Under the pieces are notes generated by a model. That model worked only from the letters and a program-made list of their open reading frames with translations. It ran no database searches and was not told the DNA's origin. The position numbers and the translations under genes are program-made. From the NCBI RefSeq assembly GCF_001282625.1, contig NZ_CTEJ01000001.1:1095948-1159947 (forward strand): 64,000 nucleotides of DNA, given 5' to 3'. This DNA is from Lascolabacillus massiliensis (GTDB lineage: Bacteria > Bacteroidota > Bacteroidia > Bacteroidales > Dysgonomonadaceae). Positions 27,855 through 35,737 of this stretch are shown here, in pieces (the first letter of the stretch is position 1; the number at the start of each line of letters is the position of its first letter).

Positions 27855-27866
27855 CACTTCAAATTT

Positions 27867-27940
27867 GGCGAGATAGCTCAGTTGGTTAGAGCGCATGATT
27901 CATAATCATGAGGTCGGGGGATCATGCCCCCCTCTCGCTA
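27867..27940 (+). tRNA. tRNA-Met (anticodon CAT)
   Basis: 74 nt cloverleaf. The acceptor stem GGCGAGA/TCTCGCT has one G-T pair and discriminator A. D-arm is AGCTCAGTTGGTTAGAGC, anticodon stem CATGA/TCATG with loop TTCATAA, T-stem GGGGG/CCCCC. CCA is not encoded. The anticodon CAT means elongator Met, or Ile2 if the C is modified; the overall form favours Met. The T-loop reads ATCATGC (27921-27927) in place of the usual TTCRANN, so positions 54 and 58 are A and T rather than T and A. Confidence 0.93.
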
Positions 27941-27952
27941 CTCAATAGAGAG

Positions 27953-27980
27953 GTTGATAAATAAAATATCAACTTTTTTT
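27953..27980 (+). terminator. Terminator of tRNA-Met
   Basis: GTTGATA pairs with TATCAAC around a 7-nt loop, followed directly by a run of seven Ts. Confidence 0.8.
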
Positions 27981-28054
27981 ATACAATAATATGTGATAAC
28001 TATAGTTTTCATCATTATAAATTTAATGTTAATAAAAAGGTATGTAGTAATAAT

Positions 28055-28087
28055 AAAAAAGACCCCATGAACAAGGGATCTTTTTTT
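28055..28087 (-). terminator. Terminator of the FISUMP lipoprotein gene
   Basis: AAAAAAGACCCC and GGGATCTTTTTT form a stem with one mismatch and an 8-nt loop. It lies 24 bp after the minus-strand stop codon; the A run becomes Ts on the minus strand. Confidence 0.75.
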
Positions 28088-28110
28088 CAAACAGTTTACT
28101 ACATAATATT

Positions 28111-29754
28111 TCAATCTTTTACACATCGCACTGAACCTGCAAAATCTTTATTTCCTTGATTAAATCCACCACTTGGCGAATCCTGCTGCATCCAGACAGC
28201 TCTAAACTGCAATCCCCCATCAGCCTCTGTTGATGTTAGCCAGTGTCCAAGTATTCTTAGATTAAAATAATAATCATCTGAACCTTGACGCGCACCTCCA
28301 CCCCGGGCATTAAAACCAAACTCATTTGTTGTGCCGGGACTTGGGCTAATCCAGTAAGTATCTCCGGTCTCTTTGAGCTTATTAGCAGCATCATTTAATT
28401 CCGGGGTCCTTACAAAATCTGTCAACTGAACCCATTCCGCCTCACTTGGCAGATGCCAGCCATCAGGACATACTCCCTGAACTCCACTGGGGTTAGAGCT
28501 ACTGCTTTCTTCTCCTTGCATTGCAGCAGGCCAGTTATAAAGTATTCCATAATTGACGAAATTTGCAATTGCTATATCCAATGTCTCCGGACCATAGTAA
28601 CCATAGGCATAGTAGCGTGGTTCTGTAGTTGATCCATCTTCAGGTAAATTTACACTAGTTGGATCAGGAAAACCGGGGAAATACCTTAGATTCTCTGCCA
28701 TCCATATCTGATCTCCTATTCTAACAGTACTATAAATCTGACCGTCACGTTCATCCAGAATTATGCCATTGACAATATTGGTAAATGCTAATGCAGGATC
28801 CAGTGAAGCATCGAATCTGGAAAAAAAGTGATAAGCTTTGCCTATATCAGTAGTAGCAGTCCTTGCCGGTTTGGGTACCACTGTAGTAAATTGTTGTCCT
28901 TCACCATAATTGATTCTTAAGTTAAGAGCAGGCCATATATCTTCTTCATTCTGAGAAGGTGAATACCACCCCCACAATTGAAGCGCATCACCAACATATA
29001 AAATTCCTTCAGTATCTACATTGAAAGGCAGAACATTTGAAAACGTAGTTCCTCCAACAAAAGTTCCTGATATCAGATCATATTTAGCCCCTTCTTCATC
29101 GCTTGCGTTTTGGTATGCATATATAGGTGAATCTGAAAAAAGCTCCACACTTGTAATACCCTCTAAGTCAAATGCACCTGTATTATCAATATAAATTTTG
29201 AAGAGAGAACCTACATGCTGAAAGTTAACAGAAATAGAAGGGCTATTCTTATCTATACCAGTTTCTGCGAATCTGATAAGCACAATATCGTTCTCCTCCA
29301 GCTGCAAAAACGCTCCACTCCAGGGAGCTGTAGTCAACTCTACTATACCCTCTTCACCCTCTATCTCTGAAAAAGTAACTCCTCCATACAGACCATAAAG
29401 ATTAAATGTAGTCGATTCTCCATCAATTATTTCCTGAGGTATTTCAATTTCGAACTCAGCTGTTCTTCCTCCATTGCTTACAGCGGTTACTGTTGAAGTT
29501 TGTTGTATAGTATTTGTACCATCATCAAACACGAGATATATCACATCATTTACTTCCCAAGTGAGAATAACATCCAACTCGTTTTGATCCAATGCTAATC
29601 GTGTTTTTTGATTTTCACCGGGCATTCCGGCTTTTACCGATATTACTTTACCTTTAATTTCATTTATAGGCTGTTCAATAGTGACTGCTTCTTCAGTACA
29701 TCCGGTAAACAGGATCATCAGACCTGCAAATAAATTAATTATTATTTTTTTCAT
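28111..29754 (-). CDS. FISUMP-domain lipoprotein with fimbrillin-like N-terminal region
   Basis: 547 aa. A signal peptide ends in a lipobox-like FTGC (C19), so it is probably an outer-membrane lipoprotein. Residues about 35-310 resemble fimbrillin-type beta-sandwich repeats (TRLALDQNELDVILTWEVNDVIYLV; FNLYGLYGG; VNFQHVGSLFKIYI). The C-terminal part (about 325-547) is a Fibrobacter-succinogenes-major-paralog (FISUMP) domain: IGDQIWMAENLRY, GILYNWPAAM, GVCPDGWHLPSEAEW, FNARGGGAR, SVRCVKD. These are surface proteins of unknown binding function. The gene follows a 45-codon ORF by 30 bp and is divergent from the HprK-like/PqqD/ABC genes. Confidence 0.87.
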   Translation of the reverse strand: MKKIIINLFAGLMILFTGCTEEAVTIEQPINEIKGKVISVKAGMPGENQKTRLALDQNELDVILTWEVNDVIYLVFDDGTNTIQQTSTVTAVSNGGRTAEFEIEIPQEIIDGESTTFNLYGLYGGVTFSEIEGEEGIVELTTAPWSGAFLQLEENDIVLIRFAETGIDKNSPSISVNFQHVGSLFKIYIDNTGAFDLEGITSVELFSDSPIYAYQNASDEEGAKYDLISGTFVGGTTFSNVLPFNVDTEGILYVGDALQLWGWYSPSQNEEDIWPALNLRINYGEGQQFTTVVPKPARTATTDIGKAYHFFSRFDASLDPALAFTNIVNGIILDERDGQIYSTVRIGDQIWMAENLRYFPGFPDPTSVNLPEDGSTTEPRYYAYGYYGPETLDIAIANFVNYGILYNWPAAMQGEESSSSNPSGVQGVCPDGWHLPSEAEWVQLTDFVRTPELNDAANKLKETGDTYWISPSPGTTNEFGFNARGGGARQGSDDYYFNLRILGHWLTSTEADGGLQFRAVWMQQDSPSGGFNQGNKDFAGSVRCVKD

Positions 29755-29784
29755 AACTATTTGTTTATTTTTTAAAATATGAAA

Positions 29785-29922
29785 TTACCAGACTTCTCCC
29801 GGAGTATCGGGACTGGATCCAGTCTGAAGAATATTCTGGTCTAGTCTTATATCAATAACCTCGATCATTGGTGCTTCATATGAAGCAGCACACTCAATTT
29901 GCACGTTTGATTTTGCTTTCAT
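29785..29922 (-). CDS. 45-residue peptide with YxxPxI motif, candidate modified-peptide precursor
   Basis: ATG at 29922 to TAA at 29785, 45 codons. The peptide has no signal sequence or membrane helix. Its centre reads YEAPMIEVIDIRLDQNIL (Y15, P18, I20) and its end reads TGSSPDTPGEVW. Small peptides with a Y-x-A-P-x-x-E-V pattern are common in Bacteroidales beside surface lipoproteins. The YxxPx(L/I) element also matches the leader motif that PqqD-like recognition domains bind in many lasso-peptide precursors, and a PqqD-like gene lies 1.3 kb away on the other strand. It is followed 30 bp later by the FISUMP lipoprotein gene. Coding status is supported by the conserved-looking motif and operon position; function is inference. 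Confidence 0.65.
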   Translation of the reverse strand: MKAKSNVQIECAASYEAPMIEVIDIRLDQNILQTGSSPDTPGEVW

Positions 29923-30325
29923 GTCATTTCTACTTTTTTTAATATTATTTTCACCTTAATTATTCTGTAATGTTAAACACATTATTAGCATTTATGTTTA
30001 GTTAAAACATAAATTTTTTCTACTAAATATAGATTTTCAATAAATTTCTTTAAACTCTCAAAAACTGAGTTATAAGTATACACTTAACAACTAAGCGATT
30101 GATTAATAAACAACTAGCAATTTACAAGAAACTGTCTTATTTTTTACATTTCTACGTCCTTAATTACCAATGCAATAGTAGTTAATTTTATTATAACTAA
30201 GTTTCAAATCTATGTTATTTTTTGTTAACCTTGTTAATGAAGCATTATTTTCTATTTGTTTTTCCAAAAATGTACATATATTTTGTAATATAGATCAAAT
30301 TAATAAAAAATACTATTTTTGCTGA
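29923..30325. other. AT-rich divergent control region of the peptide/PqqD locus
   Basis: 403 bp, very A/T-rich, between the divergent peptide and HprK-like genes. No further ORF with a YxxP motif was found on either strand. A -7-like element for the minus-strand genes lies at 30205-30212. A TATTTTTG at 30314-30321 is only 4 bp before the plus-strand ATG, which would imply an almost leaderless transcript, and it has no -33 box at the right distance. Confidence 0.55.
30205..30212 (-). promoter_or_regulatory. Possible -7 element for the peptide / FISUMP operon
   Basis: Minus strand TAGATTTG fits TAnnTTTG. It would give a leader of about 275 nt and lacks a clear -33 element. Confidence 0.3.
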
Positions 30326-31213
30326 ATGAATGATTCGCTTTTATATACAATTGCAGGCCACAATATCTTAATTGAGACAAAAGATCGGGAGGCTACAATA
30401 AAATTATTGCCTTCATATAATGATTTTTTTGCTGAAAAATCTGAAAGTAACGATTTGCTTTTTCATTTCAGAGGGAATCAGAATATTTTAGTTCCCGAGA
30501 CAACGCCTGCTGAAGAGTTATTTATGGAAGGTATAAACTTTAGAGTGTACCAGACTAATGATGTTATAACCGTTAATATGAAAGTAGATGATTCTGGAAA
30601 TATTAAGGACAAAGAGCATAGCTTTCAAATTTTAACCGACAGAAAAACTGTGATTAGTGATCTTACACTACAAAATAAATATGAGAGTCAGTTTCTCGCC
30701 TACTTTATCAGGGCAGCATTTGGTATTTTATCAGCATACAAAAGTACCTTAAAAATACATGGTTCAGTCATAGAGAAAGATGGTAAAGCACTTATCTTTC
30801 TGGGAAAAAGCGGTACCGGAAAAAGTACTCACAGTCGGCTTTGGCTCAAGTATGTGCCTGGATGCAGATTATTAAATGATGATGAACCTTTGATTCGAAT
30901 TAAGGAAGATGGAAAAGTGAAAGTGTATGGTGCACCCTGGAGTGGAAGTACTCCTTGTTATATAAATGAATCTGCTGATGTATATGCATTTGTGCATCTT
31001 TACCAAAGTAAAGAAAACAGACTCTCAAAAATCTCAGGTTTAAAGGCTTTTACATCAATATATCAATCAAGTTCTGTTTTGCGTTCCAGCACAATGAATC
31101 GCAATCAGATTATTTCGATGGTAAATGACATTATTGATAAAATACCGGTTTATAGGCTTGACAACCTTCCTGATCGTGAAGCAGTAGGATTAACATTTAC
31201 TTTAATCGGATGA
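30326..31213 (+). CDS. HprK/PEPCK-like P-loop kinase of the PqqD locus
   Basis: 295 aa. The N-terminal half (1-135) is an alpha/beta domain of no named family. The C-terminal half (about 140-295) has an HPr-kinase-like nucleotide site: KIHGSVIEKDGK (H145), Walker A GKSGTGKST (160-168), NDDEP (184-188) and YGAPWSG (201-207). The same domain occurs in kinase-like proteins beside PqqD homologs in lasso-peptide and related RiPP clusters, where it may phosphorylate the precursor. True HPr kinase is unlikely because the N-domain and partner are wrong. Next are the PqqD gene (43 bp) and the ABC exporter, all on one strand. Confidence 0.82.
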   Translation: MNDSLLYTIAGHNILIETKDREATIKLLPSYNDFFAEKSESNDLLFHFRGNQNILVPETTPAEELFMEGINFRVYQTNDVITVNMKVDDSGNIKDKEHSFQILTDRKTVISDLTLQNKYESQFLAYFIRAAFGILSAYKSTLKIHGSVIEKDGKALIFLGKSGTGKSTHSRLWLKYVPGCRLLNDDEPLIRIKEDGKVKVYGAPWSGSTPCYINESADVYAFVHLYQSKENRLSKISGLKAFTSIYQSSSVLRSSTMNRNQIISMVNDIIDKIPVYRLDNLPDREAVGLTFTLIG

Positions 31214-31256
31214 GTCATTTTAATTAGAGCTAAATTATTATTAGAAAATAAAATTT

Positions 31257-31526
31257 ATGAAGCTGAAAGACAATTTATCTGTACGAAAATTAGGTAATGA
31301 ATATATAATGATATCGGAAAGTGGATCAACTTTAGACTACACAAGAGTTATCAGTCTAAATGAAACTGCAGCATACCTTATTATGAAAGTTGAAGGATCT
31401 GAATTCACTAAAGATGAGTTGGTAAATAATCTTGTGGAAAAATATAATATAGATATAAAAAAAGCTGAAAAAGATGTCCAGAAACTGTTGGACAAACTAA
31501 AGAAAGAAGGTTTAATAGATGAATGA
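31257..31526 (+). CDS. PqqD-family peptide-recognition protein
   Basis: 89 aa. It carries the PqqD pattern: N-terminal strands (LSVRKLGNEYIMI), RVISLNETAAYLIMKVEGSEFTKDELVNNLVEKYNID, then a helix KKAEKDVQKLLDKLKKEGLI. PqqD-like proteins are winged-helix recognition elements (RRE) that hold the leader of a ribosomal precursor peptide for its modifying enzymes. No pqqA/C/E is present, so PQQ synthesis is not implied. It overlaps the ABC exporter gene by 8 bp, so the two are translationally coupled. Its client is probably a small peptide; the 45-residue peptide upstream is the nearest candidate. Confidence 0.88.
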   Translation: MKLKDNLSVRKLGNEYIMISESGSTLDYTRVISLNETAAYLIMKVEGSEFTKDELVNNLVEKYNIDIKKAEKDVQKLLDKLKKEGLIDE

Positions 31527-33168
31527 CATCAAAGGTACACTTCAATTTCTCAGGGTTACTTCAAAAGGCTTTAAGTCAGGAATTGGCTTGATCACCTTCA
31601 TTGGATTAAGTGAAGTAGCTTCTTCTCTTGCATTTGTGTGGTTTTCGAAAACAATAATTGATGTTGCTACAGGTGAAAGAGAAGGTAACCTTCTGCAATA
31701 TTCAATAATATTAGTGACGCTCGTGGTTTTCCAGATCCTGTTGCGTCTATGGGATATAAGGCTACGAAGAATGACAGAGGTCAGAATGGCCAATTCTATA
31801 CGATTAAATGTTTTTTCTCGACTATTATACACAAGATGGCAGGAGTTATCTACTTTACATAGTGGAGACATGCTTACACGTATAATAAAAGATACGGATG
31901 ATGTTATTAACGTAATAGTAACTACCTTTCCACTTGCAATTTCTGCCGGTGTTCAGTTTATCGGCGCTTTGGTTATACTATTCATTTTAGACCCAATACT
32001 TGCACTGATTCTTGGAATAGGTATGCCTTTACTGGCTCTTTTTGGGAGGTTATATTATACGAAAATGCGAAAGTATACTGTTGAGGTTAAGGAGAGCGAA
32101 AGCTTAATTACTTCCATGATGGAGGAAAGTCTGCTCAACCAGATTATTATACGTACTTTCGAAAGGCAGGAAAATGAGTTGAACAGACTGGAGAAACTTC
32201 AGTCTAAACTTCATAGAAGTGTTCACAAAAGAACAAATATTTCTGTAGTTGCAAACCTTCTAATGGGTTCCACTTTTAGTGGTGGATATATTACTGCATT
32301 TATTTGGAGTGCTTATGGTTTAGCAAAAAAGACAGTGTCTTTTGGCACAGTTACCGCTTACCTGCAATTGGTTAACAGAATACAACGACCACTATTTGAC
32401 TTAATACGTTTATTGCCTTCGATAGTTTCAGCAAAAACAGCTGTAGAACGTTTAATATATCTTACCGGATTTAAACTGGAAGATATAAAAGAGAAAATAG
32501 TTCTTAATGGAAAAATAACATTGAAATTTGAAAATGTGACTTTTGCGTATACACCTGAATCAAAACCTGTTTTATCAGATTTTTCAATGATTGTTAAACC
32601 TGGTACTATGGTTGCAGTAATGGGAGAAACAGGTGTTGGTAAAACAACTTTATTGAGGCTATTACTTGCACTAATTAAACCAGATTCCGGAAAAATAACT
32701 ATTTCAGACGGGAATGAAGATGTGACTATTTCAGAGCGTACACGTGCTAACTTTGTTTATGTTCCTCAAGGAAATTCACTTTTCAGTGGAACAATCAGAG
32801 ATAACCTACTTATGGGAGATTTAAGTGCTGATGATGATGAACTAAAGAGGGTTTTAAAAATTGCAGTTGCTGAATTCGTGTTTGATTTACCTGAAGGACT
32901 AGATACTGTTTTAGGTGAAAATGGTTCAGGATTATCTGAAGGTCAGGCACAAAGAATTGCAATAGCAAGATCATTATTACGACCAGGTAAAGTGCTTCTG
33001 TTCGATGAAGCGACATCAGCATTGGATAATGATACAGAACGAGAATTCCTAAAAAACCTGAAAAGTGAAATCAGTGACCGCACAGTATTGTTTATCACTC
33101 ACCAAAGAGAAGTTGCATCATTCTGCGAGCACACATATTATTTATCACCATTACCGTTTAACCCCTGA
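31519..33168 (+). CDS. ABC exporter (fused membrane and ATPase domains)
   Basis: 549 aa, a half-transporter with six membrane helices (about 15-310) and a C-terminal ATPase (about 330-545). Walker A is GETGVGKTT, signature LSEGQAQRIAIARSLL (Glu in place of the usual Gly), Walker B VLLFDEATSALD, and the switch His lies in FITHQRE. There is no N-terminal C39 peptidase domain, so it would not cut the leader itself. It overlaps the PqqD gene and is the last gene of this unit. In comparable clusters such transporters export the finished peptide. Its 3' end overlaps the GDP-fucose synthase gene by 31 bp, leaving no space for a terminator. Confidence 0.9.
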   Translation: MNDIKGTLQFLRVTSKGFKSGIGLITFIGLSEVASSLAFVWFSKTIIDVATGEREGNLLQYSIILVTLVVFQILLRLWDIRLRRMTEVRMANSIRLNVFSRLLYTRWQELSTLHSGDMLTRIIKDTDDVINVIVTTFPLAISAGVQFIGALVILFILDPILALILGIGMPLLALFGRLYYTKMRKYTVEVKESESLITSMMEESLLNQIIIRTFERQENELNRLEKLQSKLHRSVHKRTNISVVANLLMGSTFSGGYITAFIWSAYGLAKKTVSFGTVTAYLQLVNRIQRPLFDLIRLLPSIVSAKTAVERLIYLTGFKLEDIKEKIVLNGKITLKFENVTFAYTPESKPVLSDFSMIVKPGTMVAVMGETGVGKTTLLRLLLALIKPDSGKITISDGNEDVTISERTRANFVYVPQGNSLFSGTIRDNLLMGDLSADDDELKRVLKIAVAEFVFDLPEGLDTVLGENGSGLSEGQAQRIAIARSLLRPGKVLLFDEATSALDNDTEREFLKNLKSEISDRTVLFITHQREVASFCEHTYYLSPLPFNP

Positions 33169-34235
33169 TCCTCCAAATACCATTTATAAAGTCTGTATAT
33201 TCCTTCTTCAAGATTTACTTGGTGTTTCCATCCCATTGAGGTTAATTTTGAAGTATCAGTCAGTTTTCTCAATGTACCATCAGGCTGCTGTGAGTTAAAC
33301 TTTATTCTGCCTTTATAACCTATAACTTTTGCAATTAAATGAGCCAGATTTTTAATACTTATCTCTTCTCCTGTACCAATATTTATATGACAGTTTCTAA
33401 TTTCCTGTTTTCCCTTAGCCATATCTGAGAAATCGATGTTATTCATAACAAAGATACAGGCATCGGCCATATCTTCACTCCACAAAAAATCTCTAAAAGG
33501 TTTTCCAGTTCCCCAAAGTTCTAGATAGGTCGCATATATTCCATACTTATTAAATGTATTTATTGAGTTTTCTAAAGTACTTTTTCCATCCAAATCGTCA
33601 AAAATTCTCCTTGTAAGATCTCTTTTTATACCACTCCAGTTATTTTCCTGTAAACATTTAGCTAAGTGTATCTTGCGAATCATTGCAGGTATTACATGAC
33701 TCTCCTCCAAGTCGAAATTATCATTTGGACCATACAGGTTTGTAGGCATTACAGAAATAAAATTGGTACCATATTGAATATTGAAGCTCTCGCACATCTT
33801 AAGACCTGCGATTTTTGCAATTGCATATGGTTCATTTGTATACTCTAATGAAGATGTCAGAAGGCATTCCTCGCTAATCGGCTGTGGGCTATCTTTAGGA
33901 TAAATGCAAGTACTTCCCAAAAACAGTAGTTTTTTAACTTTATGATTAAAGCTTTCAATAATCACATTGTTCTGTATTTGAAGGTTTCTATAAATAAAAT
34001 CGGCTCTGTAAGTATTATTTGCAATTATTCCACCTACATATGCTGCAGCTAAAATAACATACTTCGGCTGTTCTTCTTTAAAAAACTCTCTAACCGCAGA
34101 GATGTCCATTAAATCCAGCTCACCGTGAGTCCTCCCTACTAAATTATTATAACCTTTTGATTTTAGTCTCTTCCAAATGGCAGAGCCTACTAATCCTTTA
34201 TGACCTGCTACATAAATCTTACTATTCTCATCCAT
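33138..34235 (-). CDS. fcl: GDP-L-fucose synthase
   Basis: 365 aa extended short-chain dehydrogenase. It converts GDP-4-keto-6-deoxymannose to GDP-L-fucose with NADPH. N-terminal cofactor motif GHKGLVGSA, AAAYVGGIIANNTYRADF, catalytic Ser in GSTCIYP, YxxxK in PYAIAKIAG, and NLYGPNDNFDLEESHVIPA are all present. An insert of about 35 residues (around 205-240) makes it longer than the E. coli enzyme (321 aa). It is the last gene of the polysaccharide operon. The preceding enzyme, GDP-mannose 4,6-dehydratase (gmd), is not in the window. The 3' end overlaps the ABC exporter gene by 31 bp on the opposite strand. Confidence 0.94.
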   Translation of the reverse strand: MDENSKIYVAGHKGLVGSAIWKRLKSKGYNNLVGRTHGELDLMDISAVREFFKEEQPKYVILAAAYVGGIIANNTYRADFIYRNLQIQNNVIIESFNHKVKKLLFLGSTCIYPKDSPQPISEECLLTSSLEYTNEPYAIAKIAGLKMCESFNIQYGTNFISVMPTNLYGPNDNFDLEESHVIPAMIRKIHLAKCLQENNWSGIKRDLTRRIFDDLDGKSTLENSINTFNKYGIYATYLELWGTGKPFRDFLWSEDMADACIFVMNNIDFSDMAKGKQEIRNCHINIGTGEEISIKNLAHLIAKVIGYKGRIKFNSQQPDGTLRKLTDTSKLTSMGWKHQVNLEEGIYRLYKWYLEDQGLNGNGDK

Positions 34236-34304
34236 GGCATATTACACCTTTGCGTACTGATTAATTATAATTAGTTATTATCCCATATTTGTTCAAATTC
34301 AGAT

Positions 34305-35711
34305 CTATCCTGCATTTTTATATGCATTCTTACCTAATAAAGTCATGAATATTATCTTGATATCCCAAAAAAAGTTCCACTTATCGAGATAGTCCATATC
34401 AAACTCTACCCTTTTCTCCATTTTCCACAACTCATCGGTTAAACCCCTGTAACCATTTACCTGAGCCCATCCAGTTATTCCAGGTTTAACAAAATGACGA
34501 ACCTTGTAATGTTCAATAAGAGCTGAATATTGTTCTGTATGTTTCAACATATGTGGACGTGGTCCAACTACCGACATATGCCCCATTAGCACATTAAAAA
34601 ACTGAGGCAATTCATCTATATTTGTTTTACGTAAAAAAGCTCCAATTGAAGTTATTCTGGCATCATTAACTTGTGCCTGTTTACTATCGGATTCTTTATT
34701 TACGGTCATTGTTCGGAATTTATAACACTTAAATGTCTTGTTATTAATACCTGTACGTTGTTGTACAAAGAAAACAGGTCCTTTGGAGTTTAATTTGATT
34801 AGAATACCTATAATAGGGAAAAGCCAACTGAAGATAAATATGATTACACCCAATGAAAAAACAATATCAAATAATCTTTTTCCTATACGTAAAGTAAGGT
34901 TGTCTAATGGTATTTCCTGAGGATTAAATATTTCGAAGTAACGTGAAGACTCTTTATTTTTAAAAGCATGCTTATTCCAGTATCCATTTGTCAGAATATA
35001 TCTTAAACGTAAACCGGTTTCGTTACATATAGCCAGCAACTGCTTTGTATTTTCTTTAGTGAAATACTTAGGATTAGTAACAAAAATCATATTAATCCTA
35101 TATTTCTCAGTGAATTCACGTAATTCACTTAATTTGCCAATAGCTTTATTTTTAGTTTTACGACCCTGTTTTAGCTGTTCAACATTATCTTTATCAGATA
35201 TAAAACCCACAAAACTGTACCCTAATGAGGGGTTGTTTTCCAAAAGTTTACCCAGAACACGACTAGGGTTATCCAATCCAATTATTGCGACCCTGAAATG
35301 AGTATATCCTTTATTAAACCTATATTTCTGTATTGTATAGATAAAATAGAATACGACTACTTTCATAATATAAAAGATGGTTGTATATTCTAATAATGAA
35401 CCTTTGTAATAACCTTTTGGAAGAAAAACTTCAGCCAATATAAATAGTGTCAAAAGTAGTACCAGAAAACGAATTGTAGTAATTCTAAGTCTGTCGCTAA
35501 ACATATCAGTGAAAAAATAGTTTCTCTTGGAATACAATGAATATGCTATTAACTCCGAGATATTAGCATGAAGTATATATATATTGCGTAACTCCTCATA
35601 TAGGTAATCTCGCATAGGGCTAAAGTAAAACACTAAGAGTACAGCAATATTTAATAATAATAAATCGAAGAAAAGAAAAAATACTTTTACTCCTGAATTG
35701 TCCGGTTCCAT
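34305..35711 (-). CDS. Polyprenyl-phosphate sugar phosphotransferase (WbaP/WcaJ type)
   Basis: 468 aa. Four N-terminal helices (about 8-120) and a CoA-binding-like Rossmann region (about 140-245) precede a reentrant helix (about 285-305) and the catalytic bacterial-sugar-transferase domain (about 275-465). The latter has the signatures KRLFDIVFSL, VQQRTGINNKTFKCYKFRTM, LRKTNIDELPQFFNVL, MSVVGPRPHM and PGITGWAQVNGYRG. It starts each repeat unit by moving a sugar-1-phosphate (Glc, Gal or a related sugar) to undecaprenyl phosphate. Which sugar is not decidable from sequence. It is the second last gene of the operon, 69 bp before fcl. Confidence 0.93.
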   Translation of the reverse strand: MEPDNSGVKVFFLFFDLLLLNIAVLLVFYFSPMRDYLYEELRNIYILHANISELIAYSLYSKRNYFFTDMFSDRLRITTIRFLVLLLTLFILAEVFLPKGYYKGSLLEYTTIFYIMKVVVFYFIYTIQKYRFNKGYTHFRVAIIGLDNPSRVLGKLLENNPSLGYSFVGFISDKDNVEQLKQGRKTKNKAIGKLSELREFTEKYRINMIFVTNPKYFTKENTKQLLAICNETGLRLRYILTNGYWNKHAFKNKESSRYFEIFNPQEIPLDNLTLRIGKRLFDIVFSLGVIIFIFSWLFPIIGILIKLNSKGPVFFVQQRTGINNKTFKCYKFRTMTVNKESDSKQAQVNDARITSIGAFLRKTNIDELPQFFNVLMGHMSVVGPRPHMLKHTEQYSALIEHYKVRHFVKPGITGWAQVNGYRGLTDELWKMEKRVEFDMDYLDKWNFFWDIKIIFMTLLGKNAYKNAG

Positions 35712-35737
35712 ATTTAATTATTTTTCTATTTAAACAT

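Larger units (their letters stand above)
27502..27866. other. Intergenic region with divergent mutS2 and tRNA-Met promoters
   Basis: 365 bp. Both ends carry Bacteroidota promoters (described separately). The middle (about 27575-27820) is A/T-rich with no ORF, hairpin or repeat that I can support. Confidence 0.6.

Noticed and set aside
27867..27940. tRNA-Met as an integration site for a mobile element covering 28-33 kb
   Set aside because: No integrase, no duplicated tRNA 3' end and no direct repeats were found on the far side.
27938..28126. 62-aa minus-strand ORF between tRNA-Met and the FISUMP gene
   Set aside because: It runs through two terminator hairpins, overlaps the end of the lipoprotein gene, and has a low-complexity, A/T-driven composition.
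30326..31213. Genuine HPr kinase/phosphorylase for carbon control
   Set aside because: The N-domain does not match HprK, no HPr gene is near, and the PqqD/ABC neighbours point elsewhere.
31257..31526. PQQ cofactor biosynthesis
   Set aside because: Only a PqqD-like gene is present; pqqA, B, C and E are absent, so the domain is better read as a peptide-recognition element.
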